DNA from: Variovorax sp. KK3
GTDB taxonomy: Bacteria; Pseudomonadota; Gammaproteobacteria; Burkholderiales; Burkholderiaceae_C
Length of the DNA stretch: 64,000 bases
Direction of reading: 5' to 3'
Assembly: GCF_001984055.1 (NCBI RefSeq)
Contig: NZ_LYVO01000023.1
Location: forward strand, 1 to 64,000
Shown here: piece after piece, positions 8,177-18,034 of the stretch
How positions within the stretch are numbered: the stretch's first letter is position 1
How the letters are laid out: each line of letters begins with the position of its first letter
Made by a program: the position numbers and the translations under genes
The notes under the pieces: generated by a model
Seen by the model: only the letters and a program-made list of their open reading frames with translations
What the model was told of the DNA's origin: nothing
Database searches by the model: none

Positions 8177-9289
8177 ATGAGCACCACCACCCAGTTGCTG
8201 GTTCGCAAGGACGACCTGGCCTCCATTCGAGCGCGCACCGTCGACGACACGCCGCTCGCCGAGGGCCAGGTGCGCTTGCGCATCGACAGCTTCGCGCTCA
8301 CCTCGAACAACATCACCTACGCCGCCTTCGGCGAGTCGATGAACTACTGGCAGTTCTTCCCGACGGGCGAAGACGGCTGGGGCGCGATTCCGGTGTGGGG
8401 CTTCGGCTCGGTGGTGCAGTCGCTGCATCCGGGCGTGGCCGTGGGCGAACGGCTTTACGGCTACGTGCCGATGGCCTCGAGCGTGGTGCTCACGCCGCAA
8501 CGGCTGATGCCCTCGCGCATCACCGACGGCACGCCGCATCGCGAGGCACTGCCGGCCGTCTACAACCAGTACTTCCGCTGCGCGAGCGATCCGCTCTACA
8601 GCGAGGGTACGGAAGACCTGCAGGCCCTGCTGCGGCCGCTGTTCATCACCTCGTGGCTGATCGACGACTTCTTCGACGACAACGACTTCTTCGGCGCGCG
8701 GCCAGGCGTGGCGCTGCTGTCGAGCGCATCGAGCAAGACGGCCTACGGCACCGCTTTTCAGCTGCACCAGCGTGAGGGCGTCGAGGTCATTGGCCTGACC
8801 TCGGCCGCGAACAAGGCCTTCTGCCAGAGCCTGGGCTGCTATCACCGCGTGCTGGCCTACGACGAACTCGACCAGGTGCCCGCCGACGTTCCTTGCGTGT
8901 ACATCGACTTCGCGGGCAACGGCGAGCTGCGGCGCGCCATCCACACGCGCTTCACGCAGCTGCGGCATGACTGCGTGATCGGCGGCACGCATGTCGAGCA
9001 GCTGGCGCCGCCCGGCTCCGCCAAAGACCTGCCCGGCCCGCGCGCGGCCTTCTTCTTCGCACCGGCCCAGATCAAGAAGCGCACCGAGGAATGGGGCGCG
9101 GATGGGTTCGGCCAGCGCATGGTGCAGGCCTGGCAGGCCTTCATCGCCGAGGTGGCGCAGCCCGCGACGCCGTGGCTGCTGCCCGAGCACCACGACGGCA
9201 CTGCGGCCGCGCAGGCCGCCTATGCGCAGGTGCTGTCGGGCCGGGGCGATCCCCGCGTGGGGCACATCCTGTCGCTTTCGCGCGGCTGA
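8177..9289 (+). CDS. DUF2855 family protein (MDR/zinc-alcohol-dehydrogenase-like fold)
   Basis: A 370-residue member of DUF2855. Family features seen by eye are ALTSNNITYAAFG and YWQFFPTGEDGWGAIPVWGF near the N-terminus, VYNQYFR, and the LLSSASSKTAYGTAF segment around residue 180 that resembles a dinucleotide-binding region. The overall arrangement is like quinone reductase/MDR proteins but without the usual Zn-ligand Cys set; activity is not established for the family. The start is an ATG after CGGAGA. It lies 98 nt after ohr and could be read through from it. Confidence 0.8.
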   Translation: MSTTTQLLVRKDDLASIRARTVDDTPLAEGQVRLRIDSFALTSNNITYAAFGESMNYWQFFPTGEDGWGAIPVWGFGSVVQSLHPGVAVGERLYGYVPMASSVVLTPQRLMPSRITDGTPHREALPAVYNQYFRCASDPLYSEGTEDLQALLRPLFITSWLIDDFFDDNDFFGARPGVALLSSASSKTAYGTAFQLHQREGVEVIGLTSAANKAFCQSLGCYHRVLAYDELDQVPADVPCVYIDFAGNGELRRAIHTRFTQLRHDCVIGGTHVEQLAPPGSAKDLPGPRAAFFFAPAQIKKRTEEWGADGFGQRMVQAWQAFIAEVAQPATPWLLPEHHDGTAAAQAAYAQVLSGRGDPRVGHILSLSRG

Positions 9290-9334
9290 TCGCAAGAAGC
9301 GGCGGGCGAAGCGCCGAGGGCCCACAATGTCGCG

Positions 9335-10360
9335 GTGACATCGGACGCCTCTTCCTCCCCCTCCGCCCATCCCTACGAAACGCTCACGCCCGACGTGGTG
9401 CTGGACGCGCTCGCCGCACTCGGCCTGTACGGCGACGGCCGGCTGATGGCGCTCAACTCCTTCGAGAACCGCGTCTACCAGGCCCACCTGGAAGACGAGC
9501 GCGTGGTGGTGCTCAAGTTCTACCGGCCGGAGCGCTGGAGCGATGCCCAGATCGCCGAGGAGCACGGCTTCTCCGCCGAACTGGCCGCCGCCGAAGTGCC
9601 CGCCGTCGCGCCGCTGGCACTGGCCGGCAGCACGCTGCACCGCCATGCCGGCTTCGCCTTCAGCGTGAGCCCCTACCGCGGCGGACGTCGGCCGGAACTC
9701 GACGATTTCGAGGTGCTCGAATGGGTGGGCCGCTTCCTCGCGCGCATTCACACGGTGGGCGCGGCGAAGCCCTTCGTGGAGCGGCCCACGTTGAACCTGC
9801 AGAGCTTCGGCATCGACTCGCGCGACTGGCTGCTGGCGAACGATGCGATACCGCTCGACGTGCAGCGTGACTATGAAAAGGCGTGCAGCGAAGCTTTCGA
9901 AATGATCGCCGTCACCGCGCTCGGCGCCGACACCTACACGGAGATGAAGACGCTGCGGCTGCACGGCGACGTGCACCCCGGCAACATCCTGTGGACGCCC
10001 ACCGACCGCCCGGACGGCGGCCCGCATTTCGTGGACCTCGACGATGCGCGCACGGGCTTCGCGGTGCAGGACTTGTGGATGCTGCTCGGCGGCGACCGCG
10101 CCCAGCGCACCGCGCAATTGAGCGGCCTGCTCGAAGGCTACGAGCAGTTCCGCGAATTCGACCGGCGCGAGCTGGTGCTGATCGAGCCGCTGCGCACGCT
10201 GCGCCAGATCCACTACAGCGCCTGGTTGGCACGGCGCTGGAAAGACCCGATCTTTCCGATCAACTTTCCGTGGTTCGGCACCAGCGATTACTGGAAGGGG
10301 CAGATCCAGATGCTGCAGGACCAATGCGAGGCGATGGCGGAGGAGCCGCTGTACGCGTGA
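9335..10360 (+). CDS. srkA: Stress response serine/threonine protein kinase SrkA (YihE)
   Basis: A 341-residue aminoglycoside-phosphotransferase-fold kinase. Visible are the N-terminal lobe (FENRVYQAHLEDERVVVLKFYRP, with the ATP lysine in VLKFYRP), the catalytic loop LRLHGDVHPGNIL and the metal-binding segment FVDLDDARTG. The C-terminal block WLARRWKDPIFPINFPWFG is characteristic of YihE/SrkA. In E. coli this kinase counters stress-induced death pathways. GTG is the only plausible start; the ATG at 9327 is out of frame and stops at once. Confidence 0.9.
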   Translation: MTSDASSSPSAHPYETLTPDVVLDALAALGLYGDGRLMALNSFENRVYQAHLEDERVVVLKFYRPERWSDAQIAEEHGFSAELAAAEVPAVAPLALAGSTLHRHAGFAFSVSPYRGGRRPELDDFEVLEWVGRFLARIHTVGAAKPFVERPTLNLQSFGIDSRDWLLANDAIPLDVQRDYEKACSEAFEMIAVTALGADTYTEMKTLRLHGDVHPGNILWTPTDRPDGGPHFVDLDDARTGFAVQDLWMLLGGDRAQRTAQLSGLLEGYEQFREFDRRELVLIEPLRTLRQIHYSAWLARRWKDPIFPINFPWFGTSDYWKGQIQMLQDQCEAMAEEPLYA

Positions 10361-10397
10361 GAGCCCGGGCGGGCCGGCACATCGAGGAGGCGACAAC

Positions 10398-13205
10398 ATG
10401 AAGAAGGCATCGCTGGCCAGCTTTTTCGCGGCCCTGTTGCTGGCGGGCTGCGGCACATCCGCGGTCGGGACCGGCGCGCCGGCCCTTCCTTCGAGCCTGA
10501 AGGAAGTACGGCAGGTCGAGAACATCACTGAATACCAGCTCGCCAACGGCCTGGTCGTGCTGCTGGCGCCAGACCCGTCGAAGCCCACCGCCACCGTCAA
10601 CCTGACCTACCGCGTCGGCAGCCGCCACGAAGGCAACGGCGAGACCGGTGCGGCGCACCTGCTGGAGCACATGCTCTTCAAGTCCAGCGCCAGCATCGCC
10701 GACCCCAAGCTGGAGATGACCCGGCGCGGCGCGCGCTGGAACGGCACCACCTGGCTCGACCGCACGAACTACTTCGCCACCTTCGCCAGCGATGCCGAGA
10801 CCATGGACTGGATGCTCGGCTGGCTGGCCGAATCGATGACCCGGGCCAAGCTGCTGCAGGGCGAATTCGACACCGAGCTCACCGTGGTGCGCAACGAGCT
10901 GGAGCGGTCGGAGAACAACCCGGCCCGCGTGCTCGGCAAGCGCATGACCTCGGCCGCCTACGAATGGCACGGCTACCGCCACGACACGCTGGGCGCGCGC
11001 TCCGACGTGGAACACATCCCGCTCGAGCGCTTGCGCGCTTTCTATCGACGCCACTACAGGCCCGACAACGCGACGCTGGTGATCGGCGGCCGCTTCGAGG
11101 CCGCGGCCGCGCTGGCGAAGGTGGCGCAGGCCTTCGGACCGATCGCCCGGCCTTCGGTGCCGCTGCTGCCCGGCTACACCGTGGATCCGCCGCAGGACGG
11201 CGAGCGCCACGTCACGCTGCGGCGCGTGGGCGGCAACCCGAGCGTGGCGGTGCTCTACCACGTGATGCCCGGCAGCGCGCGCGACTTCGCTGCCATGCGC
11301 GTGCTGAGCCAACTGCTCGCGATGAATGGCGGCCCGCTCGACCTGGCGCTGGTGCGGCCGGGCATCGCCGTCGGGCAGGCCGCCTACGTGTTCGCCCTGC
11401 GCGACCCGGGCCACTTGCTGGCCAGCGTCGGCCTGCCGGCGGGCACGAGCGAGGCGGCGGTGGAGCAGGCTCGGCAGGCGCTGGCGCGCGCGGTCGAGAC
11501 GGTCCAGCCCACCGAGGCACAAGTGGCGCTGGCGCGCGGCCTGGTGCTCAAGTCGATCAACGATGCGCTGCGCGACCCGGAGCAACTGAGCCTCGGCCTG
11601 TCGGAATCGATCGCGCTGGGCGACTGGCGCCTGTGGTTCGCGATGCGCGACTGGATCGAGGCGGTGACCCTGGCCGATGTGCAGCGGGTGGCCGCCACCT
11701 GGCTGCTGGCCTCCAACCGCACCAGCGGCAGCTACCTGCCCACCGACACGCTGCCGCCACGTGCGCCACTTGCGCCGCCGACGGACATCGTGCAGGTGCT
11801 CGCCGACTACCGCGGCAAGGCGCCCTCTGCGGCGGTGGAGGACTTCGCACTGACGCCGGCCAACATCGACGCCCACACCGTGCTGCGGCGCCTCACGGCG
11901 GGCGGCGAGCCCGGCCTGCGCGTGGCACTGCTGCCGCGCCCGAGCAAGGACCAGCGCATCACCGGCACGCTGCGGCTGCCATGGGGCAGCGCCGACAGCC
12001 TGAACGGCCAGCAGGCCCTTGGCAGCCTGGCCGGGCCGATGCTGCTGCGCGGCACCCGCAGCCGCAGTGCCGAGCAGCTGACGGCCGACCTGCTGGCGCT
12101 CGATGCGCGCCTGACCATCAACACCGGCGTCGGCGGGCTGACGGCCAACTTCGAACTGCCCGCGCAGCATCTGGCCGCCTTCACCGCGCTGCTGGGGCAG
12201 ATCCTGCGCGAGCCGGCATTCGATGCCGCGGAATTCACGCGCGTTCGCCAGCAACAGCTCACGGGTATGGTCAACGCGCGCACCGACCCCGCCGCGCTGG
12301 CGTCGAACGCGCTGCAGCTGGTGTTCGCCGCGCCGGCGCGGGACGACGCCGGCCGCGCTGCCGGCCGCTATGCGCCGGGCGATCCCCGAAGCGCACGCAC
12401 GCAGGACGAGACCGAGGCGCAACTGCGCGCCGCGGACGCCGCACAGCTGCGCGCCTTTTGGCAACGCTTCGCCGGCGCCACCGTCGGCGAGCTGGTGCTC
12501 ATCGGCCCGCTCGCGCCGGACGAGACCACTGCCCGGTGGCAGCAAGCCATCGGCGACTGGAAGGCGCCGGAGCGGCGCCGCGGCTGGGTCTTCGCCTACC
12601 CGACCGATCTCGACCGGCTGCCGCCCCCCGCGCCGGTTCGCGTCCCCGACAAGGCCAATGCCAACTACGTCGCCCGTATCCCGTTGTCGATGAATGCCGA
12701 TGCCGCCGATTTCCCTGCGCTCTTCGCCGCCGTGCAATTGCTCGGCGGCCGCGCCGGCACCGCGCTGTGGCAGCGCGTGCGCGAACAGGAGGGCCTGAGC
12801 TACGGCATCTCCGCCTCGCTGTTCGCGCCGGCCAGCAGCGAGCGCTTTCCCGGCGGCGATGCGGCGGCGATCAACCTGCAGGCCAGCTTCGCACCGCAGA
12901 ACCGCGAGCGGCTGCTGGCCGCCATCCGCGACGAGCTGACCCGCCGTGCCGCGAACGGCTTCAGCGCGATCGAAGTCGGCTTCGCGCGGCGCGCCATCGT
13001 GAGCGGCCGCGCCGATGCATTGGCCCAGCCCGCCAACCTCGCGGGCACGCTGGCCAACAACCTGCGCCATGGGCGCGACATGGCGCACTACGCACGCTTC
13101 ACGCAGGCCTACGAGACGATCAGCGCCGATGCCGTCAACGCGGCGCTGAAGAAGTACCTGCGGCCGGAGCGGCTGGTGGAGGTCACGGCGGGCAGCTTTC
13201 CCTGA
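10398..13205 (+). CDS. M16 family (pitrilysin-like) zinc metallopeptidase, lipoprotein
   Basis: A 935-residue protease with a lipoprotein signal (LLLAGC, lipidated Cys18). The zinc site is the inverted motif HLLEH (residues 87-91), with the third ligand Glu167 in RNELERSENN, exactly 76 residues after His91 as in M16 peptidases. A second, inactive M16-like half follows, with REQEGLSYGISASLF near the C-terminus matching the substrate-binding R/Y block. The two-halves architecture forms the usual clam-shell chamber for peptide degradation. It is predicted to be anchored to a periplasmic face. AGGAGG precedes the ATG, 37 nt after srkA. Confidence 0.92.
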   Translation: MKKASLASFFAALLLAGCGTSAVGTGAPALPSSLKEVRQVENITEYQLANGLVVLLAPDPSKPTATVNLTYRVGSRHEGNGETGAAHLLEHMLFKSSASIADPKLEMTRRGARWNGTTWLDRTNYFATFASDAETMDWMLGWLAESMTRAKLLQGEFDTELTVVRNELERSENNPARVLGKRMTSAAYEWHGYRHDTLGARSDVEHIPLERLRAFYRRHYRPDNATLVIGGRFEAAAALAKVAQAFGPIARPSVPLLPGYTVDPPQDGERHVTLRRVGGNPSVAVLYHVMPGSARDFAAMRVLSQLLAMNGGPLDLALVRPGIAVGQAAYVFALRDPGHLLASVGLPAGTSEAAVEQARQALARAVETVQPTEAQVALARGLVLKSINDALRDPEQLSLGLSESIALGDWRLWFAMRDWIEAVTLADVQRVAATWLLASNRTSGSYLPTDTLPPRAPLAPPTDIVQVLADYRGKAPSAAVEDFALTPANIDAHTVLRRLTAGGEPGLRVALLPRPSKDQRITGTLRLPWGSADSLNGQQALGSLAGPMLLRGTRSRSAEQLTADLLALDARLTINTGVGGLTANFELPAQHLAAFTALLGQILREPAFDAAEFTRVRQQQLTGMVNARTDPAALASNALQLVFAAPARDDAGRAAGRYAPGDPRSARTQDETEAQLRAADAAQLRAFWQRFAGATVGELVLIGPLAPDETTARWQQAIGDWKAPERRRGWVFAYPTDLDRLPPPAPVRVPDKANANYVARIPLSMNADAADFPALFAAVQLLGGRAGTALWQRVREQEGLSYGISASLFAPASSERFPGGDAAAINLQASFAPQNRERLLAAIRDELTRRAANGFSAIEVGFARRAIVSGRADALAQPANLAGTLANNLRHGRDMAHYARFTQAYETISADAVNAALKKYLRPERLVEVTAGSFP

Positions 13206-13231
13206 GAGGCACGATCACGGCGTCCGAGCGC

Positions 13232-14110
13232 TCAGGCCCTGGCCTCGATCGCGCTCAGCAACCGTTGCACCAGCACGTTCTCGGGGCCGGCGCGCCAAAT
13301 GGCGTAGGCATCGGAGCGCGCCGCGTCCCCTTCGAGTGGGCGGAATACCGCACCGCGCAGTGCTGCGTTCTGCAGCGCGCTGGGCACCAGCGCGACACCC
13401 ATGCCCTGCGACACCAGCGACACCACAGACAACCAGTGCCGCACCTCGTGCCGCACTTCGGGATGGAAGCCGGCCCCGGCGCAGATGCCGAGGATGCGCT
13501 CGTGGTAGTCGGGCGAGGCGTCGCGCGAGAACAGCACGAAGGGCTCTCCCTTCAAGCTCGCGAGCGCGACCGCGCGGCGCCGCGCCAGCCGATGGCCGGC
13601 GGGCAAACAGGCCACGAAGGGCTCCGACAGCAGCAGCCGATGGCTCAGTTCCGCCGGCATGCGGCTGGTGTGGACGAAGCCGAGGTCGAGGCGGTCGTGC
13701 AGCAGCTCCGCGATCTGCACGCCTGAATTGAACTCCGCCAGCGTGATGCGCACCGCTGGATGCTGCGCCTGGAACTTCGCGAGCGCCTGCGGCAGGCCGC
13801 GATAGAGCATCGCCCCGACGAAGCCGATGCGCAGCCGCCCGGCCGCGCCGCGGCCAACGTCGCGGGCCTCCAAGGCGGCCTCTTCGGCTTGGCGCAGCAG
13901 GCGGCTGGCCGAGGCCTGCAGCGTCTCGCCGGCCGGCGTGAGCCGCACTTCCTTGCTGTTGCGCTCGAAGAGCCGCGCGCCCACCGCGTCTTCGAGTTGG
14001 CGGATGGCCACGCTCAGTGGCGGCTGCGAGATCGACAGCCGACGCGCCGCGCGGCCGAAATGCAGCTCCTCGGCCAGCACGACGAAATACCGAAGATGAC
14101 GCAGCTCCAT
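13232..14110 (-). CDS. LysR-family transcriptional regulator
   Basis: A 292-residue LTTR. The N-terminal winged helix MELRHLRYFVVLAEELHFGR (residues 1-20) continues through RLSISQPPLSVAIRQLEDAVG. It is followed by the periplasmic-binding-protein-like effector domain, with RIGFVGAMLYRGLPQAL opening the first lobe, similar to the BenM/CatM-like subgroup. It is divergent from the acyl-CoA dehydrogenase/Bug/CoA-transferase operon and very likely controls it in response to a carboxylic-acid or CoA intermediate. Confidence 0.93.
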   Translation of the reverse strand: MELRHLRYFVVLAEELHFGRAARRLSISQPPLSVAIRQLEDAVGARLFERNSKEVRLTPAGETLQASASRLLRQAEEAALEARDVGRGAAGRLRIGFVGAMLYRGLPQALAKFQAQHPAVRITLAEFNSGVQIAELLHDRLDLGFVHTSRMPAELSHRLLLSEPFVACLPAGHRLARRRAVALASLKGEPFVLFSRDASPDYHERILGICAGAGFHPEVRHEVRHWLSVVSLVSQGMGVALVPSALQNAALRGAVFRPLEGDAARSDAYAIWRAGPENVLVQRLLSAIEARA

Positions 14111-14144
14111 GCGCGTGCCCCTTGTTCAACGATAGTCAGATCAG

Positions 14145-14165
14145 ATCGAAGAAGACCTATTCGAT
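14145..14165. promoter_or_regulatory. Candidate LysR-regulator binding site
   Basis: ATCGAA (14145-14150) and TTCGAT (14160-14165) form a perfect inverted repeat with a 9-bp spacer in the 111-bp gap between the LysR gene and the acyl-CoA dehydrogenase gene. The spacing matches an LTTR recognition dyad. It lies 35 bp from the regulator start and 57 bp from the operon start, so one dimer site could serve both directions. Confidence 0.5.
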
Positions 14166-14221
14166 ATTAGACAGGAATCGTCGTGGCCTGAAGAATCCGC
14201 TGCAAAGGAGACACGACGGCC

Positions 14222-15886
14222 ATGACCCGCACCACGGACCACACGGTGCCCGACCGCCACGGGCAGAACCTCTACACCACCGACGGCGAGTTGCTGCGCC
14301 TGCTGCCGCTGTACCTCGACGCGCGGCTGCTCGCGCACATGCAGCCGCATTTCGAGCGCCTCGGCGCACTGGCCGGCGGCCCGCTCGACGAACTCGCCCA
14401 CCTGGCCGACCGCAACCCGCCCACGCTGTCGGTGCGCACCCGCACCGGCCTCGACGAGCAGCGCGTCATCAAACACCCGGCCTACGTCGAGATGGAGCGC
14501 CTCGCCCTCAGCGAATTCGGCCTGGCCGCCATGTCGCACCGTGAAGACACGCTCGGCTGGCAGGGCAAGATGCCGCCGGTCGTCAAATACGTGCTGACCT
14601 ATCTGTTCGTGCAGGCCGAGTTCGGCCTGTGCTGCCCGGTGTCGATGACCGATTCGCTGGCGCGCACGCTGCGCAAGTTCGGCAGCCCCGAGCTGGTGGC
14701 GCGCTTCCTGCCGCGCTTCCAGTCGCTGGACTTCGACACGCTGGCGCAGGGCGCGATGTTCATGACCGAGCAGGCGGCCGGCTCCGACATCGCCGCCACC
14801 GCCACCCGCGCGCGGCAGGACGACGCCGGCCAATGGCGGCTCGACGGCGACAAGTGGTTCTGCTCCAACCCCGACGCCGATTTCGCGATGGTGCTGGCGC
14901 GGCCCGACGGCGCACCGGCCGGCATGAAGGGCGTGTCGCTGTTCCTGCTGCCGCGGCGGCTCGACGACGGCAGCCTCAACCATTACCGCATCGTCCGGCT
15001 CAAGGACAAGCTGGGCACGCGCTCGATGGCCAGCGGCGAGATCCGGCTCGAAGGCGCCGTCGCGTACCTGGTCGGCGAGGCCGGCCGCGGCTTCCAGCAG
15101 ATGGCCGACATGGTGAACAACTCGCGCCTGTCCAACGGCGTGCGCGCCGCGGGCCTGATGCGCCGTGCAGTGGCCGAGGCCGAGTTCGTCGCGAGCGAAC
15201 GCCGCGCCTTCGGGCGCCGCCTCGACCAGATGCCCTTGATGCAGCGGCAACTGCAGAAGCTGCGCCTGCCGGCCGAGCAGGCGCGCAGCATGGTGTTCCA
15301 GACCGCGATGGCGTTGGCGCGCAACGACGGTGGCGATGCGAGCGCATATCCCCTGCTGCGCATCCTCACGCCGCTCATCAAGTTCCGCGCGTGTCGCGAC
15401 GCGCGCAAGGTGACGGGCGATGCGATGGAAGTGCGTGGCGGCTGCGGCTACATCGAGGAGTGGACCGATCCGCGACTGGTGCGCGATGCGCATCTGGGCT
15501 CGATCTGGGAAGGCACCAGCAACATCGTGGCGCTCGACGTGATCCGCGCGGTGCAGCGCGAGAACTCGTTGCCGGCGCTGCAGGCGCACTTCGGCGCGCT
15601 GCTGGCCGAGGCCGAGATCGCGCCCGGCTTCGCGGCCGCGCTGCGCGGCGCAATGGAGCGTGCGGTGGCACTGGCCCTGCGCGCCGCGCAGGACGGCGGC
15701 GACGTGCTGGCCCGGCAGGCCGCATCCGCCCTCTACCACTGCGCGAGCGCGATCGCGATGGCCTGGGAAGGCGCCCGCGCCGGCTCGGCGCAACGCGTGC
15801 AGTGGGCGCAGGCGGTGCTGTTGCACCGCGTGCTGCCGCGCGATCCGCTCTCGGCCGACGTGGTGCCGGCCGACTGGAATTCATGA
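14222..15886 (+). CDS. Acyl-CoA dehydrogenase family protein (AidB-like length)
   Basis: A 554-residue flavoprotein, longer than ordinary acyl-CoA dehydrogenases (about 380) and closer to the AidB/long ACAD branch. The FAD/substrate block MFMTEQAAGSDIAATAT, the flexible region FLLPRRLDDGSLNHYRIVRL with LGTRSMASGEI, and the C-terminal domain motif YIEEWTDPRLVRDAHLGSIWEGTSNI are present. The last segment places R and WEGT as in AidB-like proteins. It probably oxidises an acyl-CoA made by the downstream CoA transferase. AAGGAG lies upstream of the ATG. Confidence 0.88.
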   Translation: MTRTTDHTVPDRHGQNLYTTDGELLRLLPLYLDARLLAHMQPHFERLGALAGGPLDELAHLADRNPPTLSVRTRTGLDEQRVIKHPAYVEMERLALSEFGLAAMSHREDTLGWQGKMPPVVKYVLTYLFVQAEFGLCCPVSMTDSLARTLRKFGSPELVARFLPRFQSLDFDTLAQGAMFMTEQAAGSDIAATATRARQDDAGQWRLDGDKWFCSNPDADFAMVLARPDGAPAGMKGVSLFLLPRRLDDGSLNHYRIVRLKDKLGTRSMASGEIRLEGAVAYLVGEAGRGFQQMADMVNNSRLSNGVRAAGLMRRAVAEAEFVASERRAFGRRLDQMPLMQRQLQKLRLPAEQARSMVFQTAMALARNDGGDASAYPLLRILTPLIKFRACRDARKVTGDAMEVRGGCGYIEEWTDPRLVRDAHLGSIWEGTSNIVALDVIRAVQRENSLPALQAHFGALLAEAEIAPGFAAALRGAMERAVALALRAAQDGGDVLARQAASALYHCASAIAMAWEGARAGSAQRVQWAQAVLLHRVLPRDPLSADVVPADWNS

Positions 15887-15921
15887 CGACCGAACGATTC
15901 GACGAACGACGGAGACACCCC

Positions 15922-16890
15922 ATGCGACTGATCGCCACCCTCGCCTTCGCCTGTGCCACGGCCCTGACGCCGCTGGCCCATGCCGACAGCTTTCCCGACA
16001 AGCCCCTCAGCCTGGTCGTGCCCTTCCCGCCCGGCGGGCCCACCGACGCGATGGCCCGCACGCTGGCCGCCGAGATGAAGGAGCGCCTGGGCCAGCCGAT
16101 GATCGTGGAGAACCGGGCCGGCGCCGGCGGCAACATCGGTGCCGAGTTCGTCGCGCGTGCGGCTGCCGATGGGCAGACCCTGCTCTTCGGCACCTCGGGC
16201 CCATTGGCCATCAACGCCAGCCTCTACCGCAAGATCGGCTACGACCCGGTGAAGAGCTTCGCGCCGGTGATCCAGGTCGGCCACCTGCCCAACATCCTGG
16301 TGGTGCATCCGTCGGTGCCGGCCAAGGACGTGAAGGAACTGGTCGCCTATGCGAAGGCCAACCCGGGCAAGCTAAGTTATGCCTCGTCGGGCAACGGCGC
16401 CTCGTCGCACCTGGCCGGCGTGCTGTTCAACGCCACCGCCGGCGTCGACCTGCAGCACATCCCGTACAAGGGCACCGGCCCGGCGCTCAACGACCTGCTG
16501 GGCGGACAGGTCGGCATGAGCTTCACCGACGTGCTCACCGCCCTGCCCTACGTCAAGGCCGGCAAGCTGCGTGCGCTCGGCATGGCCAGCGCCGCACGCT
16601 CGCAGGCGCTGCCGGACGTGCCGACCATCGCCGAGCAGGGGCTCAAGGGCTACGACGTCAGTGTGTTCTTCGGCATCGTCGCGCCGGCCGGCACCCCGCC
16701 CGATCGCGTGAAGAAGCTCAACCTGGCGTTCGCCGAAGTGCTCGCCTCGCCGAAGGTGAAGCAGCAGTTCGCTGCCCAGGGGCTGGAGCCGCCGCCGGCC
16801 ACCTCGCCGGAGCAACTGGCGAAGTTCATCCAGGCGCAGATGCAGATGTGGTCGGGCGTGGTGCGCCAGTCCGGCGCGCAACTCGATTGA
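15922..16890 (+). CDS. Bug-family tripartite tricarboxylate transporter substrate-binding protein
   Basis: A 322-residue periplasmic binding protein with a signal peptide (cleavage after ALTPLAHA). The mature start SFPDKPLSLVVPFPPGGPTD is the Bug signature and NRAGAGGNIGAE is the second conserved loop. Bug proteins bind carboxylates without large conformational cost and may act with TctAB or as extracytoplasmic sensors; no tctAB genes are nearby. Its position between an acyl-CoA dehydrogenase and a CoA transferase suggests its ligand is the free acid of the pathway. Confidence 0.93.
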   Translation: MRLIATLAFACATALTPLAHADSFPDKPLSLVVPFPPGGPTDAMARTLAAEMKERLGQPMIVENRAGAGGNIGAEFVARAAADGQTLLFGTSGPLAINASLYRKIGYDPVKSFAPVIQVGHLPNILVVHPSVPAKDVKELVAYAKANPGKLSYASSGNGASSHLAGVLFNATAGVDLQHIPYKGTGPALNDLLGGQVGMSFTDVLTALPYVKAGKLRALGMASAARSQALPDVPTIAEQGLKGYDVSVFFGIVAPAGTPPDRVKKLNLAFAEVLASPKVKQQFAAQGLEPPPATSPEQLAKFIQAQMQMWSGVVRQSGAQLD

Positions 16891-16904
16891 GCGGGAGAAC
16901 GCAC

Positions 16905-18029
16905 ATGACCACGACGACGACCGGCGCACTGGCGGGCATGCGCGTGCTCGACCTCTCCCGCGTGCTGGGCGGCCCCTACTGCGGCCAGGTGCTGGGCGAC
17001 CACGGCGCGGACGTGCTCAAGATCGAGCCGCCGCAGGGCGACGACACGCGCGGCTGGGGTCCACCCTTTCAAGACGGCGTGTCCTCGTACTACCGTGGCC
17101 TCAACCGCAACAAGCGCGTGCAGCACCTGGACCTCGGCTCCGATGAAGGCCGCGCCACGCTGATGACGCTGCTGCCCGAGGCCGACGTGCTGATCGAGAA
17201 CTTCAAGACCGGCACCATGGAGCGCTGGGGGATCGGCTACGAGACGCTGTCGAAGCAGTTCCCGCGGCTCGTGTGGTGCCGCGTGTCCGGATTCGGCGCC
17301 GACGGCCCGTTGGGCGCGCTGCCGGGCTACGACGCCGCGGTGCAGGCCATGACCGGCATCATGAGCATCAACGGCGAGGCCGAGGGCGGCCCGCTGCGCG
17401 TGGGCCTTCCCGTGGTCGACATGGTGACCGGGCTCAACGCCACCATCGGTGTGCTGCTCGCGCTGCAGGAGCGCGCGAAGAGCGGCCGCGGCCAGTTCAT
17501 CGAGGCCGCGCTCTACGACAGCGGCCTGGCGCTGCTGCATCCGCATGCGGCCAACTGGTTCCTCGACGGTGCGACACCCAGGCGCACGGGCAACGCACAT
17601 CCCAACATCTACCCGTACGACGCGCTGGCGACCGGCACCGATCCGATCTTCCTCGCGGTTGGCAACGACCGCCAGTTCGCAAGCTTCTGCCAATGCATCG
17701 GCCAGCCCGCGCTGGCCGACGATCCGAGCTACCGCGACGCGCGTTCGCGCTCGGTCAATCGCGACGCACTCAAGCAGCAGCTCGAAGCCGCACTCGCCGC
17801 CTTCGACGGCCGCACGCTGGTCGACACACTGATGGCCGCCGGCGTGCCCGCCGCGCCGGTGCTGCCGGTGGATGCCGCACTGGAACATCCGCACACGGCC
17901 CACCGCGGCATGGTGGTCGAGCTCGAAGGCGGCTACCGCGGCATCGCCTCGCCGATCAAGCTGTCGCGCACGCCGGCGAGCTATCGGCATGCGCCGCTGA
18001 CGCCGGGGGAGCGCTTTCTCGACGCCTGA
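16905..18029 (+). CDS. CaiB/BaiF (family III) CoA transferase
   Basis: A 374-residue class III CoA transferase. N-terminal GMRVLDLSRVLGGPYCGQ and DHGADVLKIEPPQGDDTRGWGPP are the family signature, including the Asp-region near residue 165 (VGLPVVDMVTGLNA) that supplies the catalytic Asp. It moves CoA between carboxylates such as oxalate, carnitine or succinate-type acids. CGGGAGAA precedes the ATG, 14 nt after the Bug gene. Substrate is not predictable, but the operon suggests activation of an imported acid before oxidation by the upstream dehydrogenase. Confidence 0.92.
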   Translation: MTTTTTGALAGMRVLDLSRVLGGPYCGQVLGDHGADVLKIEPPQGDDTRGWGPPFQDGVSSYYRGLNRNKRVQHLDLGSDEGRATLMTLLPEADVLIENFKTGTMERWGIGYETLSKQFPRLVWCRVSGFGADGPLGALPGYDAAVQAMTGIMSINGEAEGGPLRVGLPVVDMVTGLNATIGVLLALQERAKSGRGQFIEAALYDSGLALLHPHAANWFLDGATPRRTGNAHPNIYPYDALATGTDPIFLAVGNDRQFASFCQCIGQPALADDPSYRDARSRSVNRDALKQQLEAALAAFDGRTLVDTLMAAGVPAAPVLPVDAALEHPHTAHRGMVVELEGGYRGIASPIKLSRTPASYRHAPLTPGERFLDA

Positions 18030-18034
18030 TTGCC

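Noticed and set aside
10260..13088. Very long open frame antisense to the M16 peptidase (942 codons), rich in Gly/Arg/His/Ala
   Set aside because: Sense strand has a full peptidase with correct zinc motif spacing; long antisense frames are expected in very GC-rich genes.
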